NCBI GenBank assembly: GCA_026707335.1
Contig: JAPOXB010000055.1
Span: 1 to 12,732, forward strand
Direction: 5' to 3'
Origin: Chloroflexota bacterium
Lineage (GTDB): Bacteria > Chloroflexota > Dehalococcoidia > Bin125
DNA: 12,732 nucleotides
Shown here: piece after piece, positions 1-7,009 of the stretch
Layout: every line of letters begins with the position of its first letter
Position numbering within the stretch: position 1 is the first letter of the stretch
Made by a program: the position numbers and the translations under genes
The notes under the pieces: generated by a model
Database searches by the model: none
What the model was told of the DNA's origin: nothing
What the model saw: only the letters and a program-made list of their open reading frames with translations

Positions 1-498
1 AGCTTCTGGCTGGGCCTGATGATGATCTTCTTCTTCTCCGTGCAACTCGGCTGGTTCCCCACCAGCGGCGCGGAGGGGTTCCGGTCCTTGATCCTGCCGG
101 CGGTGGCGCTGGGGCTGTTGGAGATGGTCGCGATCATGCGGCTGACCCGGTCGGGGATGATCGACGTCCTGGAGACGGACTTCGTTCGCACGGCGCGGGC
201 CAAGGGGCTGAGCGAGCGGGTGGTGATCCGGCGGCACGCCCTGCGGCACGCGCTGCTGCCGGTCGTGACGATGCTGGGTCTGTCGCTGGGCCGGCTGATC
301 GGCGGCTCGGTGATCATCGAGATCGTCTTCGCCTGGCCGGGGATCGGCCGGCTGATCGTCGACTCGATCGTCCAGAGTGACTTCCCGATGGTGCAGGCGT
401 CGATCATCGTGCTGGCGGCGTCGATCGCGGTGACGAACCTGCTGGTGGACGTGTCGTACCGGCTGATCGACCCGCGCATCCGGGCGGGGGCCGCCTGA
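1..498 (+). CDS. ABC importer permease, DppB/OppB type (5' end outside window)
   Basis: This is the C-terminal 165 residues of an integral membrane permease of a binding-protein-dependent ABC importer, most likely for peptides or related solutes. The frame is open to the left edge, so the gene starts upstream; full-length members are about 310-340 residues. The visible part has a hydrophobic stretch at the edge, then the cytoplasmic EAA loop (DFVRTARAKGLSE, then RRHALRHALLP) that docks on the ATPase, then the typical segment FAWPGIGRL and the DPR ending (LIDPRIRAGAA). The stop codon shares its last base with the start of the next permease (TGATG), so the two are translationally coupled. The substrate cannot be read from the permease alone; the binding protein and ATPases are not in the window. 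Confidence 0.93.
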   Translation, partial: SFWLGLMMIFFFSVQLGWFPTSGAEGFRSLILPAVALGLLEMVAIMRLTRSGMIDVLETDFVRTARAKGLSERVVIRRHALRHALLPVVTMLGLSLGRLIGGSVIIEIVFAWPGIGRLIVDSIVQSDFPMVQASIIVLAASIAVTNLLVDVSYRLIDPRIRAGAA

Positions 499-1403
499 TG
501 GCCCGGCCGACGGCGGAGACCGCGGCGCAGGCTCCGGTTGTTGCCGTCGAGCGGCGATGGGGCGGCAGGCGCTGGCGGCGCCGGCTGGGGCTGTCCGTCC
601 CCGCCCTGATCGCGCTGGCGCTGCTCGTGGCGGGTGTGGGGGCGGACTGGCTGGCGACGCACGACCCGGAGTTCCTCAACCTGGGCGGGCGCCTGCAGCC
701 GCCCGTCTTCGACGGGGGCAGTTGGGACCATGTCCTGGGCACGGACCAAGTGGGGCGGGACATCTACAGCCGGCTGCTGTACGGCGCGCGCATCGCGCTG
801 ATCGTGGTGGGCATCGTCGTGCCGGGCGCGGCGCTGGTGGGGACGCTGATCGGGCTGGTCGCGGGCTGGGTGGGCGGCCTCACCGGCCAGCTGCTGATGC
901 GGCTGGTGGACGTGCAGCTGGCGCTGCCGGCGATGCTCTTCGCGGTGCTGCTGGCGAGCCTGGTGGGGCCGAGCCTGCGCAACGTGATCATCATCCTGCT
1001 GATCTGGACCTGGCCCGCGTACGCCCGGCTGGTGCGGGCCGACGTGCTCTCGCTGCGGGAGCGCGACTTCGTCACGGCGTCGCAGGCGGTGGGCGCGGGG
1101 CCCGCCTGGATCATGCGCAAGCACCTGTTCCCGAATGTGCTGAACAGCATCGTGATCATCATGACGCTGGAGGTCGCACTGGTGATCCTGGCCGAGGCCG
1201 CGCTGAGCTTCCTGGGCGTCGGCGCGCCGGCGGGCACGCCGTCGTGGGGGCGGATGATCTCGGAGGGCCGCGAATTCATGCACGTCGCCTGGTGGCCGAT
1301 CTGGCTGCCGGGGCTGGCGCTGCTGACGATCGCGCTGACCGGCAACCTGATGGGCGACTGGGTCCGCGACGCGTTGGACCCACGGCTGCGGAACGTGCGT
1401 TAG
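498..1403 (+). CDS. ABC importer permease, DppC/OppC type
   Basis: Complete 301-residue inner-membrane permease, partner of the preceding DppB-type subunit. A basic N-terminus (about residues 19-30) precedes the first membrane helix (about 31-50). The family motif LGTDQVGRDIYSRLLYGAR lies at about 80-98, followed by several helices. The EAA loop is at about 189-212 (RDFVTASQAVGAGPAWI then RKHLFPN). The C-terminus WVRDALDPRLRNVR is typical. The ATG overlaps the upstream stop by one base, which fixes the start. It is the last gene of the importer operon visible here; a REP-like hairpin region follows. Dipeptide, oligopeptide, nickel or glycan-type substrates are all possible for this family. 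Confidence 0.93.
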   Translation: MARPTAETAAQAPVVAVERRWGGRRWRRRLGLSVPALIALALLVAGVGADWLATHDPEFLNLGGRLQPPVFDGGSWDHVLGTDQVGRDIYSRLLYGARIALIVVGIVVPGAALVGTLIGLVAGWVGGLTGQLLMRLVDVQLALPAMLFAVLLASLVGPSLRNVIIILLIWTWPAYARLVRADVLSLRERDFVTASQAVGAGPAWIMRKHLFPNVLNSIVIIMTLEVALVILAEAALSFLGVGAPAGTPSWGRMISEGREFMHVAWWPIWLPGLALLTIALTGNLMGDWVRDALDPRLRNVR

Positions 1404-1420
1404 GGACCTGACCCCCTGTC

Positions 1421-1509
1421 CCCCTCTCCATCTGGAGGATGGTGAGGGGGAACGCGGACGCGGGCGCCGGGGTCCCCCTCACCCTAACCCTCTCCCCAGG
1501 GAGAGGGGA
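1421..1509. repeat. REP-like intergenic hairpin pair
   Basis: Two imperfect palindromes lie between the importer operon and the lyase gene. The first stem pairs CCCCTCTCCATC (1421-1432) with GATGGTGAGGGG (1438-1449), with one T-T mismatch and a TGGAG loop. The second pairs CCCTCTCC (1488-1495) with GGAGAGGG (1500-1507). A competing arrangement pairs GGTGAGGGGGA (1441-1451) with TCCCCCTCACC (1473-1483) perfectly over 11 bp. The CCCTCACCCTAACCCTCTCC core is the kind of dispersed intergenic repeat seen in many GC-rich genomes, where its translation gives the familiar spurious peptide SPLPGERVRVRG. It may also act as a terminator for the importer operon, but there is no T tract. Confidence 0.75.
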
Positions 1510-1617
1510 TCCGATCGCCGCGCGCGACTGCGCGGGCCGCGCGATTCGGCTACCTTCGGCCCTGACGATCTCGCCCCCGCCGGAATCGGGCCGGGCGAGC
1601 GATTGAAGGAGTGCGAC

Positions 1618-3276
1618 GTGGCGGAGTTGAGTGGCGCCCAGATCCTGGCCAAGAGCCTGAAGACCCAGGGAGTCGGCGAGTTGTTCGGGCTGGTCGGGCT
1701 GCCGATCGGGCCGATCACGGTGGCCGTGCAGCGCGAAGGGATGCGCTACATCGGCGTGCGGCACGAGCAGGCCGCGGCCTACGCCGCGCAGGCGGCGGGC
1801 TACATGAACGGGCGCATCGGCGCCGCCGCCGTGGTCTCGGGGCCGGGCATGACGAACGCGATCACCGCCCTCGGCAACGCCGAGGCGAACTGCTGGCCGA
1901 TGCTGCTCATCGCCGGCTCGTCGAGCACCGAGCTGATGGAGCGCGGCGACTTCCAGGAGGCGCCGCAGGTGCAGGCCGCCAAGCCGTTCGTGAAGTGGGC
2001 CGGGCAGGCGCAGGACCCGCGGCTGATCCCGCACCTGGTCGCGACGGCCGTGCGCCACGCCATCGGCGGCCGGCCCGGGGCGGTCTACCTCGACATGCCG
2101 GGCAACATCATCGACGGCAAGGTCGAGGAGGACGAGGTGCGCTGGATGGAGCGCGTGCCCGACCCGCCGCGCCCCGAGGCGGCCGACGGCGACGTCGCCC
2201 AGGCGCTGGAGACGCTGAAGAGCGCCTCGAACCCGCTCGTCGTGGTGGGCAAGGGGGCGGCCTGGGCGCAGGCGGAGAACGAGGTGCGCGAGTTCATCGA
2301 CAAGACGGGGCTGCCCTTCCTGCCGATGCCGATGGGCAAGGGCGTCGTGCCCGACGACCACCCGATGAACGTCTCGGCCGCCCGCACCAACGCGCTCAAG
2401 AACACCGACGTCGTCTTCCTCATCGGCGCGCGGATGAACTGGATGCTGCACTTCGGGCTGCCGCCGCGCTGGCGCGACGACCTGCGCGTCATCCAGCTCG
2501 ACATCGACGCGGCCGAGATCGGCAGCAGCGTGCCGACGGAGGCGCCGCTGGTCGGCGACGCGCAGGCGGTCATGGGGCAGCTCAACGCCGCCCTCGACGC
2601 CGATCCCTGGCAGTTCGAGGACGGCAGCGAGTGGCGCGCCTCCTTGCTGGCGGAGGCGGAGCGCAAGCGCGAGCAGAACGCCGGCTTCTACCAGTCGGAC
2701 GAGATGCCGATGGGCTACTACCGGCCACTCAAGATCCTCGACGACGCCATGCCGCGCGACGCGATCTTCGTCTGCGAGGGCGAGAACACGATGGGCATCG
2801 CCCGCACGGTGATCAACAGCTACGAGGCGCGGGCGCGGCTCGACGCCGGCACCTGGGGCACGATGGGGGTGGGGCCGGGCTTCGCGCTGGCGGCGCAGGT
2901 CGTGAACCCCGACAAGCGCGTCGTGGCGCTGGAGGGCGACGCGGCCTTCGGCTTCGGCCCGGCCGAGGTCGAGACGGCCGTGCGCCACGAGCTGCCCATC
3001 ACCTGGGTGATCTTCAACAACAACGGCATCGGCGAGGGCGTCGAGGAGATCGATCGCAGCAAGCCGATCCCGCCGGGCGTCATGACGCCGAACGCGCGCT
3101 ACGAGAAGATCATCGAGGCGTTCGGCGGCAAGGGCTACCACTGCACCACGCCGGACGAGGTCGAGGCGGCGATCGAGGACGCCTTCAAGCAGAAGGGCTC
3201 GACGTTGATCAACGTCGCCATCGCGCCGAAGGCGATGCGCCGCAAGCAGCAGTTCGGCTGGCTGACGCGTCACTAG
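1618..3276 (+). CDS. Thiamine-diphosphate 2-hydroxyacyl-CoA lyase (oxalyl-CoA decarboxylase family)
   Basis: A 552-residue cytoplasmic ThDP enzyme predicted to cleave a 2-hydroxyacyl-CoA into an aldehyde or ketone plus formyl-CoA. The catalytic Glu is E50 in RHEQAAAYAAQAAGY. The ThDP/Mg motif runs from GDAAFG (G440, D441) to NNNG (N467-N469). Several traits favour the lyase over oxalyl-CoA decarboxylase. GDFQE (110-114) stands where the decarboxylase has GDYEE, so its active-site Tyr-Glu pair is Phe-Gln here. ARMNWMLHFGLPPRW and the C-terminal QQFGWLTR closely match human HACL1. The GTG start is chosen because GAAGGAG (1605-1611) sits 6 bases before it; the in-frame TTG at 1603 overlaps that site. 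No cofactor-partner gene adjoins it. A decarboxylase with altered specificity is the alternative. Confidence 0.88.
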   Translation: MAELSGAQILAKSLKTQGVGELFGLVGLPIGPITVAVQREGMRYIGVRHEQAAAYAAQAAGYMNGRIGAAAVVSGPGMTNAITALGNAEANCWPMLLIAGSSSTELMERGDFQEAPQVQAAKPFVKWAGQAQDPRLIPHLVATAVRHAIGGRPGAVYLDMPGNIIDGKVEEDEVRWMERVPDPPRPEAADGDVAQALETLKSASNPLVVVGKGAAWAQAENEVREFIDKTGLPFLPMPMGKGVVPDDHPMNVSAARTNALKNTDVVFLIGARMNWMLHFGLPPRWRDDLRVIQLDIDAAEIGSSVPTEAPLVGDAQAVMGQLNAALDADPWQFEDGSEWRASLLAEAERKREQNAGFYQSDEMPMGYYRPLKILDDAMPRDAIFVCEGENTMGIARTVINSYEARARLDAGTWGTMGVGPGFALAAQVVNPDKRVVALEGDAAFGFGPAEVETAVRHELPITWVIFNNNGIGEGVEEIDRSKPIPPGVMTPNARYEKIIEAFGGKGYHCTTPDEVEAAIEDAFKQKGSTLINVAIAPKAMRRKQQFGWLTRH

Positions 3277-3380
3277 CGGCGCGGGTCGGACCGCCGCGCT
3301 CACACGCATCTGACGCCCGGCCGGCCGTCGCTGGCGGCGAATTAACGCCGCGCCCCTGGAACCTGTTACGTCGAATGCGC

Positions 3381-3386
3381 TAGTCT
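3381..3386 (+). promoter_or_regulatory. Candidate -10 element of the aminomutase transcript (TAGTCT)
   Basis: TAGTCT lies just before the first helix of the riboswitch, so transcription from about 3392 would begin right at the aptamer. No convincing -35 box is visible; TGGAAC at 3357-3362 with an 18-base spacer is the nearest and is weak. The same TAnnCT pattern precedes several other genes here. The upstream stretch 3277-3380 otherwise shows nothing recognisable. Confidence 0.4.
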
Positions 3387-3390
3387 GGGC

Positions 3391-3525
3391 AGGCCGAACT
3401 CCGTCGCCCGGCGGCGGAGACGGGGGACCCACCTTTCGCGGGGTGAATCCGGACGACGAGGCCGGTAGGCGACCCGAGCGCCGAACCCGTCAGCTAACCC
3501 CGTAGGCGACTCAGGGGCCGTCCGC
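3391..3525 (+). promoter_or_regulatory. Cyclic di-AMP riboswitch (ydaO/yuaA class)
   Basis: The leader of the aminomutase gene carries the conserved core of the ydaO/yuaA aptamer. In order there are a helix CTCCGTCG (3399-3406) with CGGCGGAG (3412-3419), then GGGGGACCCA (3422-3431), GGGGTGAATCC (3440-3450), a variable arm, and the hallmark CCGAACCCGTCAGCTAAC (3481-3498) followed by CCCGTAGGCG (3499-3508). These match the class consensus from memory. The class binds two cyclic di-AMP molecules and usually turns expression off at high ligand. The expression platform is not obvious: a short hairpin CGGGG-CAG-CCCCG (3563-3575) lies just before the ribosome-binding site, which hints at control close to translation initiation, but no T-tract terminator is visible. 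The outer boundaries are approximate. Confidence 0.87.
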
Positions 3526-3594
3526 ACCGACGATGGCTGCCTGTTCCAGTCGATTCGGCCGCCGGGGCAGCCCCGCGCGCCGGAAGGAGGAGCC

Positions 3595-5034
3595 ATGACC
3601 ACCGAACCCGCGAACCCCCCGCTGAGCCTCGACTTGCCCGACGGCCCGGCCCCGGCCAGCTTCGACGATGTCGCGCGCTACGAGTCGATCAACGTGCACA
3701 ACTTCGAGGACGTGCCGCAGATCCGGGCGCTCCCGCCCGACGAGCGCCACGACGTCCGCGTCGTCGCGCAGGTGCTGCCGTTCAAGTCGAACCGCTACGT
3801 CGTCGACGAGTTGATCGACTGGGACGCCGTGCCCGACGACCCGATCTACCGCCTCACCTTCCCGCACCGCGACATGCTGGAGCCGGCGGCCTTCCGCCGC
3901 ATCGAGGCGTTGCTCGACGCCGGCGCGTCGGGGAAGGAGATTAAGGTCGTCGCGGACGAGATCCGCATGTCGCTGAACCCGCACCCGGCGGGCCAGCTCG
4001 ACCACAACGTGCCCAGCGTGAACGGCCAGTTGCTGCAGGGCATGCAGCACAAGTACCGCGAGACGGTGCTGTTCTTCGCCAGCCAGGGCCAGACCTGCCA
4101 CGCCTACTGCACGTTCTGCTTCCGCTGGCCGCAGTTCGTGGGGCTGGCGGGGCAGAAGTTCGCGATGCGCGAGGGCGAACTGCTGCGCGACTACCTGCAG
4201 CAGCACGACGAGGTCAGCGACGTCCTCTTCACCGGCGGCGACCCGCTGATCATGCGCACGAAGATGCTGCGCAACTACATCGAGCCGCTGCTCGACCCCG
4301 ACGTCGCGCCGCACCTGCGCACGGTCCGCATCGGCTCGAAGGCGCCGGCCTACTGGCCGCAGCGCTTCGTCACCGACGAGGACGCCGAGGATCTGCTGCG
4401 CCTCTTCCGCCGCGTGGTGGCGTCGGGCCGGCAGCTGGCGCTGATGGCCCACTACAACCACCCGGTGGAGTTGGAGACGCCCCTCGCGAAGGAGGCGGTC
4501 GCGCGCATCCGGCGCACGGGCGCGCAGATCCGGGCGCAGTCGCCGCTGGTGCGCCACATCAACGACGACCCCGACGCGCTGGCGCGCATGTGGAAGCTCC
4601 AGGCGCAGTTGGGCATCGTGCCCTACTACCTGTTTGTCGAGCGCGACACGGGCGCGCGCCGCTACTTCGAACTGCCGCTGGTGGAGGCCTGGAAGGTCTT
4701 CCGCGAGGCCTACAGCAAGGTGAGCGGCGTGTCGCGCACGGTGCGCGGCCCCAGCATGTCGGCGACGCCGGGCAAGGTGCAGGTCCTGGGCGTCAGCGAG
4801 GCGGCCGGCGAGAAGGTGATCGTGCTGCGCTTCCTGCAGGGGCGCAACCCCGACTGGGTGGGGCGCCCGTTCTTCGCCGCCTACGACGACAAGGCCACCT
4901 GGCTCGACGACCTGCGGCCCGCCTTCGGCGAGAAGGAGTTCTTCTACGAGGCGGAGCTGCGGGAGTTGCTGGCGAAGCCGGGCAGCCCCTGGTCGCGCGA
5001 CGAGTTGTCGGTGCCGGTGGTGAGCGTCAGCTAG
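3595..5034 (+). CDS. KamA-family radical SAM/PLP amino acid 2,3-aminomutase, substrate uncertain
   Basis: A 479-residue cytoplasmic radical SAM enzyme related to lysine 2,3-aminomutase, which moves an alpha-amino group to the beta carbon. The iron-sulfur motif is C168-x3-C172-x2-C175, GGDPL is at 214-218, and the PLP lysine is K394 in TPGKVQVLG. R177 matches the carboxylate-binding R134 of the clostridial enzyme. The two aspartates that hold the lysine side-chain amine (D293, D330) fall at R350 and S387. The spacing to the PLP lysine is identical (44 and 7 residues), so the alignment is robust. The substrate is therefore probably not lysine; an acidic amino acid is plausible. AAGGAGG (3584-3590) lies 4 bases before the ATG. 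It is the first gene after the cyclic di-AMP riboswitch and appears monocistronic. No acetyltransferase (AblB type) adjoins it. Confidence 0.88.
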   Translation: MTTEPANPPLSLDLPDGPAPASFDDVARYESINVHNFEDVPQIRALPPDERHDVRVVAQVLPFKSNRYVVDELIDWDAVPDDPIYRLTFPHRDMLEPAAFRRIEALLDAGASGKEIKVVADEIRMSLNPHPAGQLDHNVPSVNGQLLQGMQHKYRETVLFFASQGQTCHAYCTFCFRWPQFVGLAGQKFAMREGELLRDYLQQHDEVSDVLFTGGDPLIMRTKMLRNYIEPLLDPDVAPHLRTVRIGSKAPAYWPQRFVTDEDAEDLLRLFRRVVASGRQLALMAHYNHPVELETPLAKEAVARIRRTGAQIRAQSPLVRHINDDPDALARMWKLQAQLGIVPYYLFVERDTGARRYFELPLVEAWKVFREAYSKVSGVSRTVRGPSMSATPGKVQVLGVSEAAGEKVIVLRFLQGRNPDWVGRPFFAAYDDKATWLDDLRPAFGEKEFFYEAELRELLAKPGSPWSRDELSVPVVSVS

Positions 5035-5876
5035 CGGATCAGCCGCCGGCGCAGCGACCAGATCGCCAGCCAGCACAGCGGCGGCGTCACGACCGCCAGC
5101 CACAGCACGTCCCCGGCCACGGCCCAGGTCAGATCGCCGGCCGACAGCGCGCGGAAGATGTCGACCACGTGCGTGAGCGGGTTGAACCAGCCCAGCGTCT
5201 GCGCCCAGCCAGGCAGCTGGTCGAGCGGGAAGAAGGCGCCGCTGAACCAGAAGATGGGGTTGATCACGATCGTGAAGTAGTACATCAGGTGGTGGATGGT
5301 GCGGGCGTAGCCGATGTATGCGATCACGAGGGCGGCGAACAGCAGCCCCATCAAGAACGCGACGGGGATGATGAGGATGACGAGCGGCGACGCGATCAGC
5401 CCCCAGGCCGGCGTGAGCACGGCCAGCACCATCAGCACCGCGGCGACGCTGATCGTACCGCGCAGCGCGCCCCAGACGATCTCGCCGGCGGCGATGTCCT
5501 CGGCGCGGGCGGGGGTGGCGAGCATCGCGCCGAAAAGGTCCTGCTGGGCCAGGCGCAGGTAGCCGCCCCAGAGCGACTCGCCCACCGTCGAGAACATGGC
5601 GAACATCGCCACGACGCCGGGCGCGACGAAGACGATGTATTCGGCGTCGAGGCCGAGGTCGACGAACTGGCCCAGGGCCAGCCCCATGACGAGCAGCGCC
5701 AGCGTCGGCTCGGCCACGGCGAGCATGAGGTTGATGAAGAGCAGCTCGCGGTAGACGTCGACGTGGCGGCGGACGACGGCGATCGTGCGGCGGTCGGGCA
5801 GGGCGACGCCGAGCCAGGTGCGGACGCCCCAGCCGGCGCCGGCGACGCGCGATCGGCGGGCGGTCATCGAGACCAC
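5031..5876 (-). CDS. ABC-2 type exporter permease (DrrB/NodJ-like)
   Basis: A 281-residue membrane permease with about six hydrophobic helices, starting after a basic N-terminus of some 40 residues. The segment FWFSGAFFPLDQLPGW followed by NPLTHVVDIFRAL is typical of ABC-2 exporter subunits in the DrrB/NodJ/daunorubicin-resistance group. It follows its ATPase gene with a 2-base gap, so the two form an operon and an exporter of two plus two subunits. The GTG start at 5876 is preferred because AGGAG ends 5 bases before it; an in-frame ATG 9 bases further in has a 14-base spacing. The stop codon overlaps the stop of the convergent aminomutase gene in a shared CTAG. The exported substrate (lipid, polysaccharide or drug) cannot be told. 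Confidence 0.9.
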   Translation of the reverse strand: MVSMTARRSRVAGAGWGVRTWLGVALPDRRTIAVVRRHVDVYRELLFINLMLAVAEPTLALLVMGLALGQFVDLGLDAEYIVFVAPGVVAMFAMFSTVGESLWGGYLRLAQQDLFGAMLATPARAEDIAAGEIVWGALRGTISVAAVLMVLAVLTPAWGLIASPLVILIIPVAFLMGLLFAALVIAYIGYARTIHHLMYYFTIVINPIFWFSGAFFPLDQLPGWAQTLGWFNPLTHVVDIFRALSAGDLTWAVAGDVLWLAVVTPPLCWLAIWSLRRRLIR

Positions 5877-5878
5877 GG

Positions 5879-6865
5879 CTACTCCTGCAGTCCGCGACCG
5901 GTCAGCCGCAGGAAGACGTCCTCCAGGTTGGCGTGCCGGGTGCTGGTGCGATAGGGATCGCCGATGACGTCCACGGCGCGGCGGCCGGCGGCCTCGTCGA
6001 GCCCGTAGATATAGAGGAGATCGCCGACCGTCTCGATGCGGGCCCCGTCGGCGAGGGGGCCGGCGAGGGCCTCGCGCAGGCGGCCCCCCTCGCCGTCGAG
6101 CGTGCGGATCTGGAGCACCGGCCCGCCGGCGTGGCGCTCGATGAGGTCGCGCGGCCGCCCCTCGGCGATGATTGCGCCGCGGTCCATGATCACGATGCGG
6201 TCGCAGAGGCGCTCGGCCTCCTCCATGTAGTGAGTCGTGAGCAGCATCGTCACGCCGCGCTCGCGCAACTGCTGCAGCTTGGTCCAGACGAGGTGGCGGG
6301 CCTGCGGGTCGAGCCCGGTCGTGGGCTCGTCGAGGACGAGGATGCGGGGCTCGTTCATCAGCGCCCGCGCCAGGACGAGGCGGCGCGTCATGCCGCCCGA
6401 CAACTCGTCGATGGCGGCCCCCGCGCGGTCGGACAGTTGCACGAGCTCCAGCAGTTCGTCGGCGCGGCGGCGCGCCTCGCGGCCGGGGATGCCGTAGAAG
6501 CGCGCGTAGGCGATCAGATTGGCGAGCACGCCGAGGTCGGGGTCGAGGTTGTTGTTCTGCGGCACGACGCCGAGCAGCGCCTTGATGGCGCGGTCGTCGC
6601 GCTGCACGTCGAGCCCGGCGACATGCAACTCGCCGCCGCTGACCGGCAGCACGCAGGTGATCATCGCGATGGTGGAGGTCTTGCCGGCGCCGTTGGGGCC
6701 CAGCATGCCGAAGAACTCGCCCCGCGCCACGTGCAGGTCGATGCCGGCGACGGCCTCGAAGTCGCCGTAGCGCTTGCGCAAGCCGCGGCCGACGATCATG
6801 GGCGGATCGGCGCCGCCGTCCGGCCGGCCGGCGGGGGCTTGGGCGATGGTCTGCTCGACGGTCAC
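5879..6865 (-). CDS. ABC exporter ATP-binding protein (DrrA/CcmA-like)
   Basis: A 328-residue cytoplasmic ATPase that powers the ABC-2 permease encoded directly downstream. Walker A GPNGAGKT is at 56-63, the Q-loop Q103 in VPQNNN, signature LSGGM at 155-159, Walker B ILVLDEP at 175-181, and the H-loop histidine H212 in TTHYMEEAE. A C-terminal extension of about 90 residues after the nucleotide-binding domain ends in NLEDVFLRLTGRGL, as in the DrrA-type subfamily of drug and lipid exporters. The GTG start is chosen because GGGGAGAG lies 5 bases upstream and because the conserved domain begins about 22 residues in; the frame stays open further upstream but without family sequence. All catalytic motifs are intact. 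Confidence 0.92.
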   Translation of the reverse strand: MTVEQTIAQAPAGRPDGGADPPMIVGRGLRKRYGDFEAVAGIDLHVARGEFFGMLGPNGAGKTSTIAMITCVLPVSGGELHVAGLDVQRDDRAIKALLGVVPQNNNLDPDLGVLANLIAYARFYGIPGREARRRADELLELVQLSDRAGAAIDELSGGMTRRLVLARALMNEPRILVLDEPTTGLDPQARHLVWTKLQQLRERGVTMLLTTHYMEEAERLCDRIVIMDRGAIIAEGRPRDLIERHAGGPVLQIRTLDGEGGRLREALAGPLADGARIETVGDLLYIYGLDEAAGRRAVDVIGDPYRTSTRHANLEDVFLRLTGRGLQE

Positions 6866-6883
6866 GTCCGCTCTCCCCGGTCG

Positions 6884-6889
6884 AGCATA
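6884..6889 (-). promoter_or_regulatory. Candidate -10 element of the exporter operon (TATGCT)
   Basis: On the minus strand TATGCT lies 18 bases before the ATPase start. A transcript from here would have a leader of about 12 bases that begins at the edge of the ribosome-binding site, which makes this candidate marginal. No -35 box is recognisable. It is listed mainly because it shares the TAnnCT pattern of the other candidates. Confidence 0.28.
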
Positions 6890-6950
6890 CGGACCCCGAC
6901 CCCTGCTCGCTTGGCGCCCGCCCAAGGCTTCCCTGGTGTGTGCGCTGCGG

Positions 6951-6956
6951 TACACT
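6951..6956 (+). promoter_or_regulatory. Candidate -10 element of the DUF429 gene (TACACT)
   Basis: TACACT sits 53 bases before the DUF429 start, in the divergent gap 6866-7009. A weak TTCCCT (6929-6934) lies 16 bases upstream. It is followed by GGTGCGC, resembling the sequence after the TATACT candidate before the mutase gene. Confidence 0.38.
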
Positions 6957-7009
6957 GCTGGTGCGCCTTGACCGGCGGAGCGAGCACTACACTCCAGGTG
7001 GAGCGTGCC

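Noticed and set aside
1603..1617. Earlier TTG start for the 2-hydroxyacyl-CoA lyase
   Set aside because: The GAAGGAG ribosome-binding site overlaps this TTG, and the GTG at 1618 has ideal spacing and matches where the family begins.
3276..3300. Possible terminator hairpin after the lyase gene
   Set aside because: GC-rich segments pair only in short interrupted runs and no T tract follows.
1276..3432. Very long minus-strand open frame (about 718 codons) across the lyase gene
   Set aside because: It is antisense to a well-conserved ThDP enzyme, composed of Arg/Ala/His-rich sequence with no family motif; long antisense frames are expected at this GC content. Similar frames at 3511-5103 (-), 7877-10741 (+) and 10571-12067 (-) were rejected for the same reason.
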